DNA of 64,000 bases, taken from NCBI GenBank assembly GCA_949825045.1, contig OX463807.1, positions 39,452,749-39,516,748 on the forward strand, written 5' to 3'. The DNA is from Argyresthia goedartella (lineage: Eukaryota; Arthropoda; Insecta; Lepidoptera; Argyresthiidae). The notes below the pieces were generated by a model. The model did not search any database and had not been told where the DNA came from. It saw nothing but the letters and a program-made list of their open reading frames with translations. Below are positions 20,375 through 30,434 of this stretch, one piece after another (the first letter of the stretch is position 1; each line of letters starts with the position of its first letter). A program made the translations under genes and the position numbers.

Positions 20375-20856
20375 ATGTGCGAGTGCGACTCGTACTTTAA
20401 CTATTTTCATAGACTAGATAATTGTATTCCCTTAGGAAAAAATGGAGCTGAATCAAGTATAAGAACATGGGATGAGCAGGTCCGAGAAGTAGTGCTCAAC
20501 CAGGCAGCTTGTCGCTATTAAGGTAACAAAAGTGTCTCGGGGCAGTCTCGATAAAGACTCGTACGACCAACGTCGGTTCTTAAGTGATATCTTTGCAAAA
20601 TTTAAGGTAATGCTTTCAAAAACTGACACCGGAGTACAGCGATCGCTGTCTTTGTCAAGACTGCAGCCCTTGGTAGAATAGGTGGTGAAAATGACATCGT
20701 TTGTTGTTCGTTAGAATGTGTTTGGATGTAGGAAGCTCACTCACCGCGAGCATTATACTTGTTACTTGATGTTCTACAATGGGAACATGAATTATTAAAT
20801 TTAGGCAAATGCTCACGTTAAGGGATCTCTCTTATTGCTTGGCGATTTGCTAGGCT
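20375..20856. other. Spacer, nothing recognised
   Basis: Short frames without features; the LINE fragment that follows may begin somewhere inside this stretch. Confidence 0.35.
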
Positions 20857-21876
20857 TTGCTTCAGGCAACACTTGCAATCTCATCAAAGGCGGTAGGTAA
20901 CGACAAGATCTGCTCTCAGATGTTGACTAGCATCCATGATGAGTTGTTGTCTCCCATCACTGACGTAATACATTTTTCACTTGCCGAATGCCGTTTCCCA
21001 AGTCAGTGGAAAAATGTGTTAGTGATATTTCTGCCTAAAACTCTCAATCCCGCCTCCTGTAAAGAGTACCGACCAATATCTATTCTGCTTATTCTTTCCA
21101 AAGTCCTTAAATCGATTGTCAACTCCCAGCTCTGTCTCTACCTCTCTTCAATGAACTTATTGAATCCCTTCCAATCGGGTATAGGCCGAGTCACAGCACT
21201 ATCACGGCTTTACTCAAAATTACTGACATTATCCAATCGGCCATGGATCGAAAGCAGCTCACCGTCCTTAATTTGCTTGAATTTAGCTACGCCTTCAACT
21301 GCGTTGATTTCGAATAATGGGTGAAATCCTAAAGTTACTTAATTTCTCCTCAAATTCGGCTCGTTGGTTTCATTCCTACCTAAGAGATCACCAGCAGCGC
21401 ATTAAGTCTGAGGAGGTCTAAATGGACTGATGTGATCTTTTCTCAGGTGTTCCGCAGGGTGGCATCCTTTCACCTCTTCTCTTCTCAGTATAAATTAACT
21501 CAATCTCTGACGTACTTACTTCGTTTTATCATCTTTACGCAGATGATCTCCAATTATATCGGTAGTTCTCTCAGTGTGATGTGACTCTGACTGTAGAGGC
21601 GTTGATTGCTGACCTTCATAAGGTCAGGCAATGGGTAATTTCCTATGGGCTACTGGTCAACCCGGGCAAATTTCAAGCTATGATTATGGGAATACTGCAC
21701 ACTCTTAACCTATTACAGAAAATGCCCGTCGCTCCTGTAATATATGATGATATCAGAATATCGTACAGCGAGAAAGCCAAGAACCTTGGGGTTATTTTCG
21801 ATAACCTGCTGTCCTGGCCGCCACATGTATGTTAGGTTAGCAGACGTGTCTATGCGTCATTTCACTTTTTGTTAAA
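20857..21876 (+). pseudogene. Decayed LINE reverse transcriptase
   Basis: RT motifs in order but in different frames: KEYRPISILLILSKVLK (about 21064-21115), GVPQGGILSPLLFS (about 21447-21488), the catalytic LYADDLQLY (about 21532-21556) and a palm/thumb part (WVISYGLLVNPGKFQAM, KAKNLGVIFDNLLSW) up to 21835. Stops and frameshifts separate them. The copy is cut at about 21876, where the tail of an opposite-strand LINE begins. Confidence 0.8.
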
Positions 21877-22458
21877 TCAAAAATCAAAATCAAATCAAAA
21901 TCATTTATTTCACCTAAAAGTACATGAATACAGTAAAACATATTGTGAAAAGCTTTAGAGTTGAAGAGATGTTCTATTTAGGCACGGGAATCAAAAATGA
22001 TTAGCTTGTGGCTCCCGCACTAGGCACAGCCTGTATCGCGGGAACCTCTACTGTTTATAATGTTTGGTATACATGATGGTAGCAGGTTATAAACATTATT
22101 TTCAATATAAAATAGCAAAGTAGATATTTTAATAGTTAACAGGTGATTTAAACACGGTAAATTAAACTAGAAGACGAAAAATTATGATGTTTATGCAGCA
22201 CAATAATTTCCACTTACTAAAAATGAATAATAAATATTGTCAGGGTGTGTGTGTGTGTGTGTATGTGTATGTGTGTGTGTGTGTGTGATTTGTATAAATA
22301 ATACATATAGGTAGAGTATTTCTATGATTGTGTTCCTATGAAGTTTTCAGTCTAATTATAGTTCATGCCAAGAAGCCATAGTTGTATTTTGTATTTAGCT
22401 TCAGATGGTGAGGCGTGTTTGATGTCACAGGCTTGAACGACCTTATTGTATATATGCG
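21877..22458 (-). mobile_element. LINE K, 3' part (separated by the BEL insertion)
   Basis: The (TGATTTT)n-type tail at 21877-21905 and the 3' UTR lead to the last codons of ORF2 (stop at 22352-22354; readings such as ASPSEAKYKIQLWLLGMNY). This frame is exactly in phase with the frame at 28531-28325 once the BEL element and one copy of its 5-bp duplication are discounted. A (GT)n run lies in the 3' UTR at about 22241-22287. Confidence 0.85.
22241..22287 (+). repeat. (GT)n microsatellite
   Basis: GTGTGTGTGTGTGTATGTGTATG followed by more GT, within the LINE K 3' UTR. Confidence 0.9.
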
Positions 22459-22695
22459 TGTTCGCGCACCTACTCGCGACATCTAGCGCCGCGCGGATAC
22501 AACTCACCGACCGCCCCTCTTCGAGGAAGATCTCTGCTCTCATTCGACTCGATATACGGCACGATATACAATCGTCCGTTACGCATTTAATACATTTAAC
22601 TTTATATAAACTCCTTTTGCGGAATAAACGCACTACATAAAAATACAATAAAATTCTTCATTGAATGGACCTTCGAAACCACCGAATCCTGCACA
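22459..22695 (+). repeat. 5' LTR of the BEL/Pao element
   Basis: Starts TGTTCGCGCACC and ends AATCCTGCACA. It contains AATAAA (GGAATAAACGC) near 22622. Confidence 0.93.
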
Positions 22696-22700
22696 TAATT

Positions 22701-22718
22701 TGGTCCTTCGAGCCGGAT
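22701..22718 (+). other. Primer-binding site of the BEL element
   Basis: TGGTCCTTCGAGCCGGAT five bases after the 5' LTR; it begins TGG and matches the PBS style of insect BEL/Pao elements. Confidence 0.75.
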
Positions 22719-22976
22719 TCAGTGAGAGAAGTCAGCTCGTCAGGACGACGAATTCCACGACGAGAAGACACCAGCACCTCGCCGACGTCTGCAGCAGTGA
22801 ACGGTCAGGTCTTCCTATCCCATCTATTCCCCTTACTAGTCGAATTGTGTTTAAACCGTGTCGTTTTGTGCATTCCAGTACGTTCGTTATCGCAAGCTAC
22901 GCAGCATAATTTGTCATCTACCGCACGCGTTCGTTTAGAACACGTAAGTTATTTCAATTTCACTTAATCTTGCGAA

Positions 22977-24270
22977 ATGGGTGGAGGAGATGAGGATGTT
23001 GCAAAATTAATTATTCCTAGTGGATTAGGAACACCTAGGAAACACCTGGACTCCGCAAGTTCAGACCTCCGTAAACAAAGAGGTCACATGAAGGGCAGCC
23101 TAACTCAATTTAAAAAATACGTAGACTCTTTTCTAGCGGTGAATCCTAGTAAAGTACAAATTTCCGAATTAAAATTACGTATGCAAGCAGCTACAGAGAT
23201 TTTTCAAAGATTTAACGAAATCGAAAGTCAAATTGAACTTTGTACTGCAGACTCGGAAATGTGTGCTAATTACGAATATGTAGAATCAATCGAAGTGTTA
23301 TATTTTGGTACTATGGCTAGCGCTAATTGTTTAATCGACAGTGTTGAGACAAATAACGGTTCTACGGCAAGTTGTGGTAATACCACGCACAAACAATTAT
23401 CAAATTTGAAACAACCCGAAATAAAATTGCCCTGCTTCGATGGTTCGTATGATCGTTGGCTCGAATTTAAAAATTCATATGAAACTATGATCCATAAACA
23501 TTCCAATCTCGATGAAATTCAAAAGTTTCATTATTTGCGTTCATCACTAAGCGGAGTTAGAGTTTACGGCATCTAACTACATTCAGGCATGGGAGTTACT
23601 TGATATTCGGTATCACAACCCTAGGCTTTTGGTGCACAATCACATAAAATCGTTGTTCAATATTTCAGCTTTGAAACAAGAATCTTCGACTCAGATACGT
23701 AAATTGATAGACACTATTTTGCGTAATTTACGCGCTCTGAAAACGTTAGATGAACCTACCGATTCGTGGGATACGTTATTAATTCATTTAATTGTGTCGA
23801 AACTCGATGCATCCACGGAACGTAAATGGGAATCTCACATAGGGTCTATCTCGGATAAGTCGAGCAATACTGAGTCTAAGAAACTTAAGCTGGAAGATCT
23901 CTTATCTTTTCTCAGAAACTGGGCTGATACGCTAGAAATGATTAACTCGAGTCAGTCTAAAGCACCGATTGTGCAGACTGCTTATAAGCATAATTACGCG
24001 TCTAACAAACCTACGCAAGTAGGTAGTTATGTATCTACCGGTGCAAATGCGCCTAAACCTAAGTCGTTCCAAAATAAACGCGTTCGAGCATGTGCGATGT
24101 GTAACGAGAACCATGCACTGTAATACGTGTGTCAAGTTTTTGAGTTTACCTATACAAGATAGGATTAATTTAGTTCGTACCAAAAACATATGTAATAACT
24201 GTTTACGCGAAAGACATTCCTAAAGTGAATGTTTATACGGTCCATGCAAACAGTGTCAACAAAAACACAA
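22977..24270 (+). pseudogene. BEL/Pao gag, frameshifted
   Basis: The first part (22977-23576; ATG context GAAATGG) has the BEL Gag N-terminus and the conserved LKQPEIKLPCFDGSYDRWLEF. After LRSSLSG a deletion causes a frameshift. The continuation in another frame begins LEFTASNYIQAWELL and runs to about 24120. The zinc knuckles follow (CAMCNENHAL; then, after another frameshift and a stop, CNNCLRERHS and CLYGPCKQCQ). Gag packages the element RNA. Confidence 0.85.
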
Positions 24271-24514
24271 TAGTTTATTGCAGGTCGAGAGTAGCCGCGG
24301 TGAGAATGTGTGCGTAAGGCCGTCGAATGCGCCTGCACACAGCGCATCCTTATCGCTGCCGAGTACGTCTAGCTATTCAAAAGTAAACGATTATCACACT
24401 TCGATAAAATGCTTTGTCTTGCCGCGCATAACTTCCAGTTTTCCCTCGAATTGCATTGATGTCGATCTTATACGTATTCCTGATGACATTTAGCTAGCAG
24501 ATCCCACATTTGAC
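24271..24514 (+). pseudogene. BEL/Pao protease remnant without active site
   Basis: Only the C-terminal half of the DUF1758-type aspartic protease is readable (IKCFVLPRITSSFPSN, then a TAG, then LADPTFDVPSKID). The stretch where the DSG/DTG active site should lie has been lost between the zinc knuckles and about 24370. Confidence 0.65.
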
Positions 24515-26371
24515 GTGCCTTCTAAAATCGATATTCTTGTCGGTGCGGACAAATTTTGGGAGTTATTAGACGAAAATATGATTCGCTTATCAACTAGACC
24601 TTACTTACAAAATTCGAAGTTAGGCTGGTTGTTATCTGGTCCAATAAATACATGGAACTTGCGCGTTAATAATCAGGTGCAGTGTTATTTCACTCAGGCG
24701 ATTGACACTCAACTCCGAAAATTTTGGGAGATTGAGGACATTCCTCAAGTAAATTGTATTCTTACAGCTGACGAACAGAAATGTGAGGATCTTTTTATCA
24801 ACACGACTATACGCGATGATGACGGTAGATTTTCGGTACACATGCCATTAAAAGAATCACCGGACTCGTTAGGTGATTCTTATACGTTAGCAAAAAGTCG
24901 ATTTTTATCCTTAGAACGTAAACTTGAACGTTTGCCGGAATATAAACGTTTATATTGTGACTTCATGCGCGAGTACGAAGAGATGGGTCATATGACTCGT
25001 GTAAACGATTATGGTGCGCCGAATTATTTTCTCCCGCACCACGGAGTATATCGATCTACCAGTAGTACCACTAAGTTGCAACTAGTATATAGTGGAAGTG
25101 CCACTACTACTACAAATAAATCGTTAAATGATATTCAGCTTCCGGGACCAGCACTCCAAAATGACATATTTTCCATTTTGCTACGGTTCCGTCAATACAA
25201 ATACGTTGCTTGTGCTGATGTGGAGAAAATGTTTCGGCAGGTTTTGATTCAGCCAGATCAGAGATCCTTGCAAATGATCGTCTGGCGAGAGAAACCCACT
25301 GATCCGTTACATACCTATACGCTAAATACAGTTTCATATGGTACCGCGAGCGCACCATATTTGAGCATGCGATGTATACGACAGCTCGCATCGGAATGTG
25401 GTGATGACGTCATCGCGCGCGTTATTAACCAAGACTTATTCGTTGACGACCTAATTACGGGGGATGATAATTTTCAAACCTTACTCGATATTTGCAAGAA
25501 AACGTATAACGTTCTGCAGTCAGGATGTTTTCGTTTACGTAAATGGACCTTTAACCGTGAATTCACGGATGATAAATCTAAGGAGCATTTTACTGGTGAA
25601 CACACGCAGAACAAAACACTCAGGCTAGGCTGGGATAATGCACGCGATGAATTGTATTTCACCACAAAGATCAATCCGCCGCCTAACTCGTCACACTTAA
25701 ATAAACGTATGATGTTATCAACTATTTCACAGATTTACGACCCGCTAGGACTACTGTGTCCTGCGGTGATTATATCCAAAATATTGTTACAAAGACTTTG
25801 GTTGAGTAAGATCGATTGGGACACGCCAGTGTCTAGGGACGTCGCGTTAACCTGGCATAATTTCATGGACACTCTGCACTGTTTAAACGATTTACGCATT
25901 CCGCATTATGTAAAGGGTGAACACACTGGACGTTTAGAACTTCACATTTTTTCCGATGCATCGTTGCATGCTTACGGTGCATGCGCATACATTAGGTCAT
26001 ACAAGGAAGGGTCAGATGTTACCGTGAAATTATGGTGTGGTAAAAGTAAAGTTGCACCACTTAAATCGCTTACAATTCCGAAACTTGAACTTTCTGGCGC
26101 ATTAGTTGCTGCCCGCCTTTTCAAGAAAATAACCGATTCATTAAGGTTAGTGTTCACTAATGTTTACTTTTGGACCGACTCGACAATAGTCATGGGATGG
26201 ATTCGTATGTCTCCCCATTTACTAAAACCGTTCGTTCAAAATCGAGTAACCGAAATAAACGAACTTACCGGTAACTCGATTTGGTTGCACGTAAATAGCG
26301 GAGACAACCCTGCTGACTTATTGTCGAGGGGGGAAGGGCTAGATAGTTTAATTAACTGCAGTTTATGGTGA
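24515..26371 (+). pseudogene. BEL/Pao reverse transcriptase and RNase H
   Basis: A 618-codon frame open without a stop. It opens with the end of the protease (ILVGADKFWELL), then RT (MTRVNDYGAPNYFLPHHGVY, ADVEKMFRQVLI, catalytic LFVDDLITG) and the Peptidase_A17/RNase H region (IFSDASLHAYGACAY, IPKLELSGALVAARLF, VYFWTDSTIVMGW, NPADLLSRG). RT and RNase H appear catalytically complete, although the element as a whole is dead. The domain order is typical for Pao/BEL elements. Confidence 0.93.
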
Positions 26372-28050
26372 AACGGACCATCATTTTTACATGATACGAA
26401 ATCGGATTTTATTCATGACAATTCAAATGAAAATACGATAATTGATAACTTACCTGAATTACGCTCCAAAGTTGTAAGTTTGGTTTGCAATCCATGCGAC
26501 GCAACGTTTAATTTTGATAGATATTCGTCATACATAAAATTAAATCGGACTGGCGCATATGTACTCCGCTTTATTCTGAACTCACGCATTAACTCGGAGC
26601 GTAAACAACTTCGCCAAACCAGTTCATTAACAGCGGACGAGCTAGGTGCATCGCGTCGCATGCTAGTTAGATTTGCACAGATGCAATCATTCCCGGACGT
26701 TTACGATGACTTACTTAAAGGTAAAACTATTAAGACTAACGCGAAACAGTATAATCACATATCTAGTCTTAACGTGTTCTTAGACGATGATAAGTTACCA
26801 ATGATTCGGGTCGGTGGTAGATTGTGTAACTCAACTAGTTTCGATTACAATAAAAAACATCCGATGTTATTGTGCAGTAAACATAGCTTCACGGTGTTGT
26901 TATTCAAATACGAGCATAAGCGGCTGCTCCATGCAGGCCCGCAGCTTCTCCTATCCACCATGCGTGAATGTTGGTGGCCATTGGGTGCAAGGAACTTGGC
27001 AAGGAAAATAGTTCAGCAATGCGTTACCTGTACTCGATTGAAAGGTAAGTTTCTTAGTCCTATTATGGGTAATATTGTTTTAGACCGGTTAGAACCTAGC
27101 TTTTCCTTTAATCGCACAGCTACTGATTCCGCGGGCCCAATGTACATACTAAATCGAAAGGGTAGGGGAGCTCAACTCATTAAATCATACGTTTGTTTGT
27201 TCATATGTATGGTCACACGAGCCGTCCATTTAGAGCTTGTTACGAGTCTCTCCACTGATGATTACTTATTAGCGCTTAAACGATTTATCATAAGGAGAGG
27301 TAAACCTCACGTAATTTTCTCCGACAACGCCAGAAATTATGTAGGAGCTGAAAAGGAGTTTTCAGTGTTTTTTAAAAATAAATCGAAATAAATAATCGAC
27401 TTTGCAACTAATGAAAGCATTGAATTTAGCTTTATTCCTCCTTATTCTCCTCATTTTGCTGGATTTTGGGAAGCTGGAATAAAATCGTGTAAATTCCATT
27501 TAAAACGGGTTGTAGGCACCACTAGGCTAACGTTCGAAGAGTTTAGCACGGTTTTAACACAAATCGAAGCCGTCCTAAACTCCCGTCCTATGTCCCCAAT
27601 GTCCACAGACCCACACGACCTTTCTCCGCTTACGCCTGCACATTTCCTGATCTGCTGACCGCTGACCAGCCCTGCAACCGAGGACCTGACAGCTGATCAG
27701 CCTTCACGCCTGTCGCGCTACGCTAGGATCAAATTGCTACGCCAACACTTCTGGCAGCGCTGGGCCAAGGAGTACATCGCAAAGCTTCAGCTTAGAACGA
27801 AGTGAAAGGCAAAGAAAGAAAGAATAAAGCAGCAAAGAAAGCAGACATAACTCTTGACAGCCTCGTCCTTATCAAAGACGATAACCTGCCACCACTTAAA
27901 TGGCGGTTAGGCCGAGTCACGCGTCAATATCCTGGAAACGACGGTGTATCCCGGGTCGCTGATATCCGTACAGCGACGGGTAAGATTCGCCGCGCCTTTT
28001 CAAAGATCTGCCCGCTACTACCAGAGCCGGCAGTCCTCGATGGGTGAAGA
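26372..28050 (+). pseudogene. BEL/Pao integrase, several stops
   Basis: The zinc-binding part (HKRLLHAGPQL...QQCVTCTRLKG) and the first two catalytic aspartates (TATDSAGPMY; FSDNARNYVGA) lie in the open part at 26480-27391. A TAA at 27389 precedes the segment with the catalytic glutamate (HFAGFWEAGIKSC). Further stops stand near 27656 and 27803. The C-terminal domain is open at 27805-28047 (LVLIKDDNLPPLKWRLGRV, IRRAFSKICPL). Confidence 0.9.
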
Positions 28051-28087
28051 ATCCTGTTGGGAGCTGGTGCTCCCAAGGCCGGGGGCA

Positions 28088-28324
28088 TGTTCGCGCACCT
28101 ACTCGCGACACCTAGCGCCGCGCGGATATAACTCACCGACCGCCCCTCTCCGAGGAAGATCTCTGCTCTCATTCGACTCGATATACGGCACGATATACGA
28201 TCGTATGTTACGCATTTAATACATTTTACTTTATATAAACTCCTTTTTCGGAATAAACGCACTACATAAAAATACAATAAAATTCTTCATTGAATGGACC
28301 TTGGAAACCAACGAATCCTGCACA
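28088..28324 (+). repeat. 3' LTR of the BEL/Pao element
   Basis: 237 bp, matching 22459-22695. It is preceded by a purine-rich AAGGCCGGGGGCA. Confidence 0.93.
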
Positions 28325-30111
28325 ATGCGGATGCAAAAATAGGCCGAATCTATGTGCAAAAGATGTGTTTGTACTCATCACTGGGAGTTTAAATATTCGA
28401 CGTTCAAGCATGTCATTGTAAGAGGTGGAGCAGAGAGCCTGCCGATGCATGTTAAGGGAGACTTTAAGAATAAATAACTGATTGGCACAGGGACAGGTAT
28501 ACAAGTCGCAAAATCTCTGCGCTGGCTCCATTCCTCAAGAGCTTCATAATCATTATGAGTCTCCTAGCTCTGCCCGATAACGATGCTATGTGTTTGACGA
28601 AGGAGATTTTTTCATCTATAACTATTCCTAGGTATTTTGTGGATTCCGCTCTTTCAATAGTTTTACATGTGCAGATATTGTTAAGTCGGTTAAATGCGTG
28701 TATCTTGATGTAGAAAGACATTTCTGGGTCTGGTGCAGATGCCTTTGTTTTGTGGAAGCATAGGAATTTTGTTTTAGCGACATTAAGAGTGAGCAAGTTA
28801 TTGGTAAGCCATTCTGCAGTTTGAGCCATTGCGTTTTCCGCGTTTGCGAAGGTGGAGTTCCAGGTCTTGCCATGGAAAGTCATTGCTGTGTCATCCGCAT
28901 AGCAGATAATATTCACATTAGCAGAGGGCAGCAGTTCTCCTAGGTTGTTTATATAGACCAAGAACAAACTATGGCCTAAAATGCTTCCCTGTGGCACGCC
29001 GTATAATATATGCATAGGGTTGCTCAAAAGGTCACCGATTCTTGTCTGTTGGGATCTATTTCTCAGGTAACTACGAAACCATTCTAAGGCTAGACCCCTT
29101 ATCCCATAGTTTTCAAGCTTTTGTAGCAGTATTGGCATGGATACTGTGTCGAACGCCTTCGCTAAATCGAGGAAGACAGTCATGCAGCAGTCGCCTTTGT
29201 CAAGGTGTGATGAGATGGAATCGACGAGTTTTTTTGCAGCGTTTTCAGTCGACCTTCTTTGTCGGAATCGAAATTGGGCGGGTGAGAGGACACCAAATTT
29301 CTCGAGGTATGACATTAGGCGGTGGTTTACGATCTTTTCTAGGATCTTAGAGAAGACTGGGAGCAGAGATATCGGCCTGTAGTTACAGGGGCTTTCCTTA
29401 TCTCCTGCTTTGTGAATCGGTGTAACTCCAGCCACTTTCCTCGTGTCAGGGAAAACGCCATTTTGCAGATTAAATATGTGTGTCAAAGACATGATGATAT
29501 TTTTGCTTATGTGTTTTATAAATAAGTTGCCCATACCGTCAAGCCCGGGGGCTTTGTCAGTTTTCATTTTGTTGATATGTCCAAGAATTTCAACCATGTC
29601 TGTGGGTCGCATGAGAAACGGGTGAGGAAAAGGGGCAGCCCTAGCCAGCTGCGCCAGTTGAGTTTCTGACCTATTTCAGGCTTTGAGGATTTCATCTGCA
29701 AGTGTAGAGCCGACGGTGGTAAAGTAGCTGTAACATTTGTTTACTGAATCCTGAGGCGTGTTACAACTTGAGAGCAGTTTGGCAGCAGACTGAGTTTTAG
29801 GTGAGATCTCACAGATGTTCTTTATTACTTTCCACAGTGACTTCGCATCGTTTTTATTTTCTTCGAGAATCTTGTGCTCGTAGGCGGCTTTCACTCGATG
29901 TAGCAGGTCATTTCAGAAATTACGGTATCGTTTGTATATTATCTCTGCATTCAGGTATTTAGGATGTTGTTTACACTTAAGATTCAGCTGATCTCTGTTT
30001 CTAATACATCTGGCCAATCCTGGTGTAATCCATGGTTTAATAGCAAACCTGGTTCGGCTAATATTCACTTGTTTGGTATGTTTCGTTATGACGTCTTTAA
30101 GTTTTGTTGTG
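28325..30111 (-). mobile_element. LINE K, 5' part: linker and reverse transcriptase
   Basis: Minus-strand ORF2. The linker readings at 30125-29913 (RTRFAIKPWITPGLARCIRN) and 29894-29676 are in separate pieces. The RT block 29612-28464 is open, with KAPGLDG, NYRPISLLPVFSKILEKI, MTVFLDLAKAFDTV, YGVPQGSILG and the catalytic CYADDTAM. It breaks at CQSVIYS, and the C-terminus follows in another frame (28531-28325), then resumes beyond the BEL element at 22453. The endonuclease half is missing. The 5' end coincides with a 23-bp palindrome at 30089-30140. Confidence 0.88.
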
Positions 30112-30140
30112 AATTTACACAACAAAACTTAAAGACGTCA
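30089..30140. repeat. Perfect 23-bp inverted repeat at a LINE junction
   Basis: The arm TGACGTCTTTAAGTTTTGTTGTG (30089-30111) is the reverse complement of 30118-30140, with a 6-nt AATTTA loop. The left arm is LINE K linker sequence; the right arm joins an unrelated LINE piece. Confidence 0.9.
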
Positions 30141-30142
30141 GG

Positions 30143-30235
30143 CTTTCACTCCCTCCGGAGATTGCAGTACTTCCTGCCACGGCAGACTAAAATCAGCTTT
30201 ACTCAGTTCCTTCTACTGCCATTAATCAGTAGGTA
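30143..30235 (+). pseudogene. Short LINE fragment fused to the palindrome
   Basis: The plus-strand reading FHSLRRLQYFLPRQTKISF closely matches the ORF2 C-terminal region of the LINE at 35165-35820 (FHSLKRVQYFLPRQTKI). So it comes from that family, not from LINE K next to it. Confidence 0.7.
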
Positions 30236-30434
30236 GATATTGACAGTTTAAATTCACTTTACGATAGTTCAGGCTTACGGGCTCTACAGGTGGATCTAAA
30301 AACCTATAGACAGTTTAAATTCACTTCACGATCGTTCGGGCCTACGGGCTCGACAGATGGATCGAAAAACCTATTGTCAGTTTGAATTAATCCACTTCAC
30401 GATCGTTCGGGCTTACGGGCTCGACAGATGGATC
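30236..30434 (+). repeat. 67-bp minisatellite, about 3 units
   Basis: The unit is ACCTATAGACAGTTTAAATT followed by CACTTCACGATCGTTCGGGC and CTACGGGCTCGACAGATGGA TCGAAAA. The third unit has a 4-bp insertion. The same unit occurs in reverse orientation at 61768-62097 and as a single copy at about 37350. Confidence 0.85.

Larger units (their letters stand above)
22459..28324 (+). mobile_element. Complete BEL/Pao LTR retrotransposon, 5866 bp, inactivated
   Basis: LTRs of 237 bp at 22459-22695 and 28088-28324 (about 10 differences by eye), both TGT...ACA. The target duplication ATGCG stands at 22454-22458 and 28325-28329. Between them, on the plus strand, are PBS, gag, remnants of protease, RT/RNase H and integrase. 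Several frameshifts and stops, plus loss of the protease active site, show that the copy is dead. It sits inside the ORF2 of minus-strand LINE K. Confidence 0.95.
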
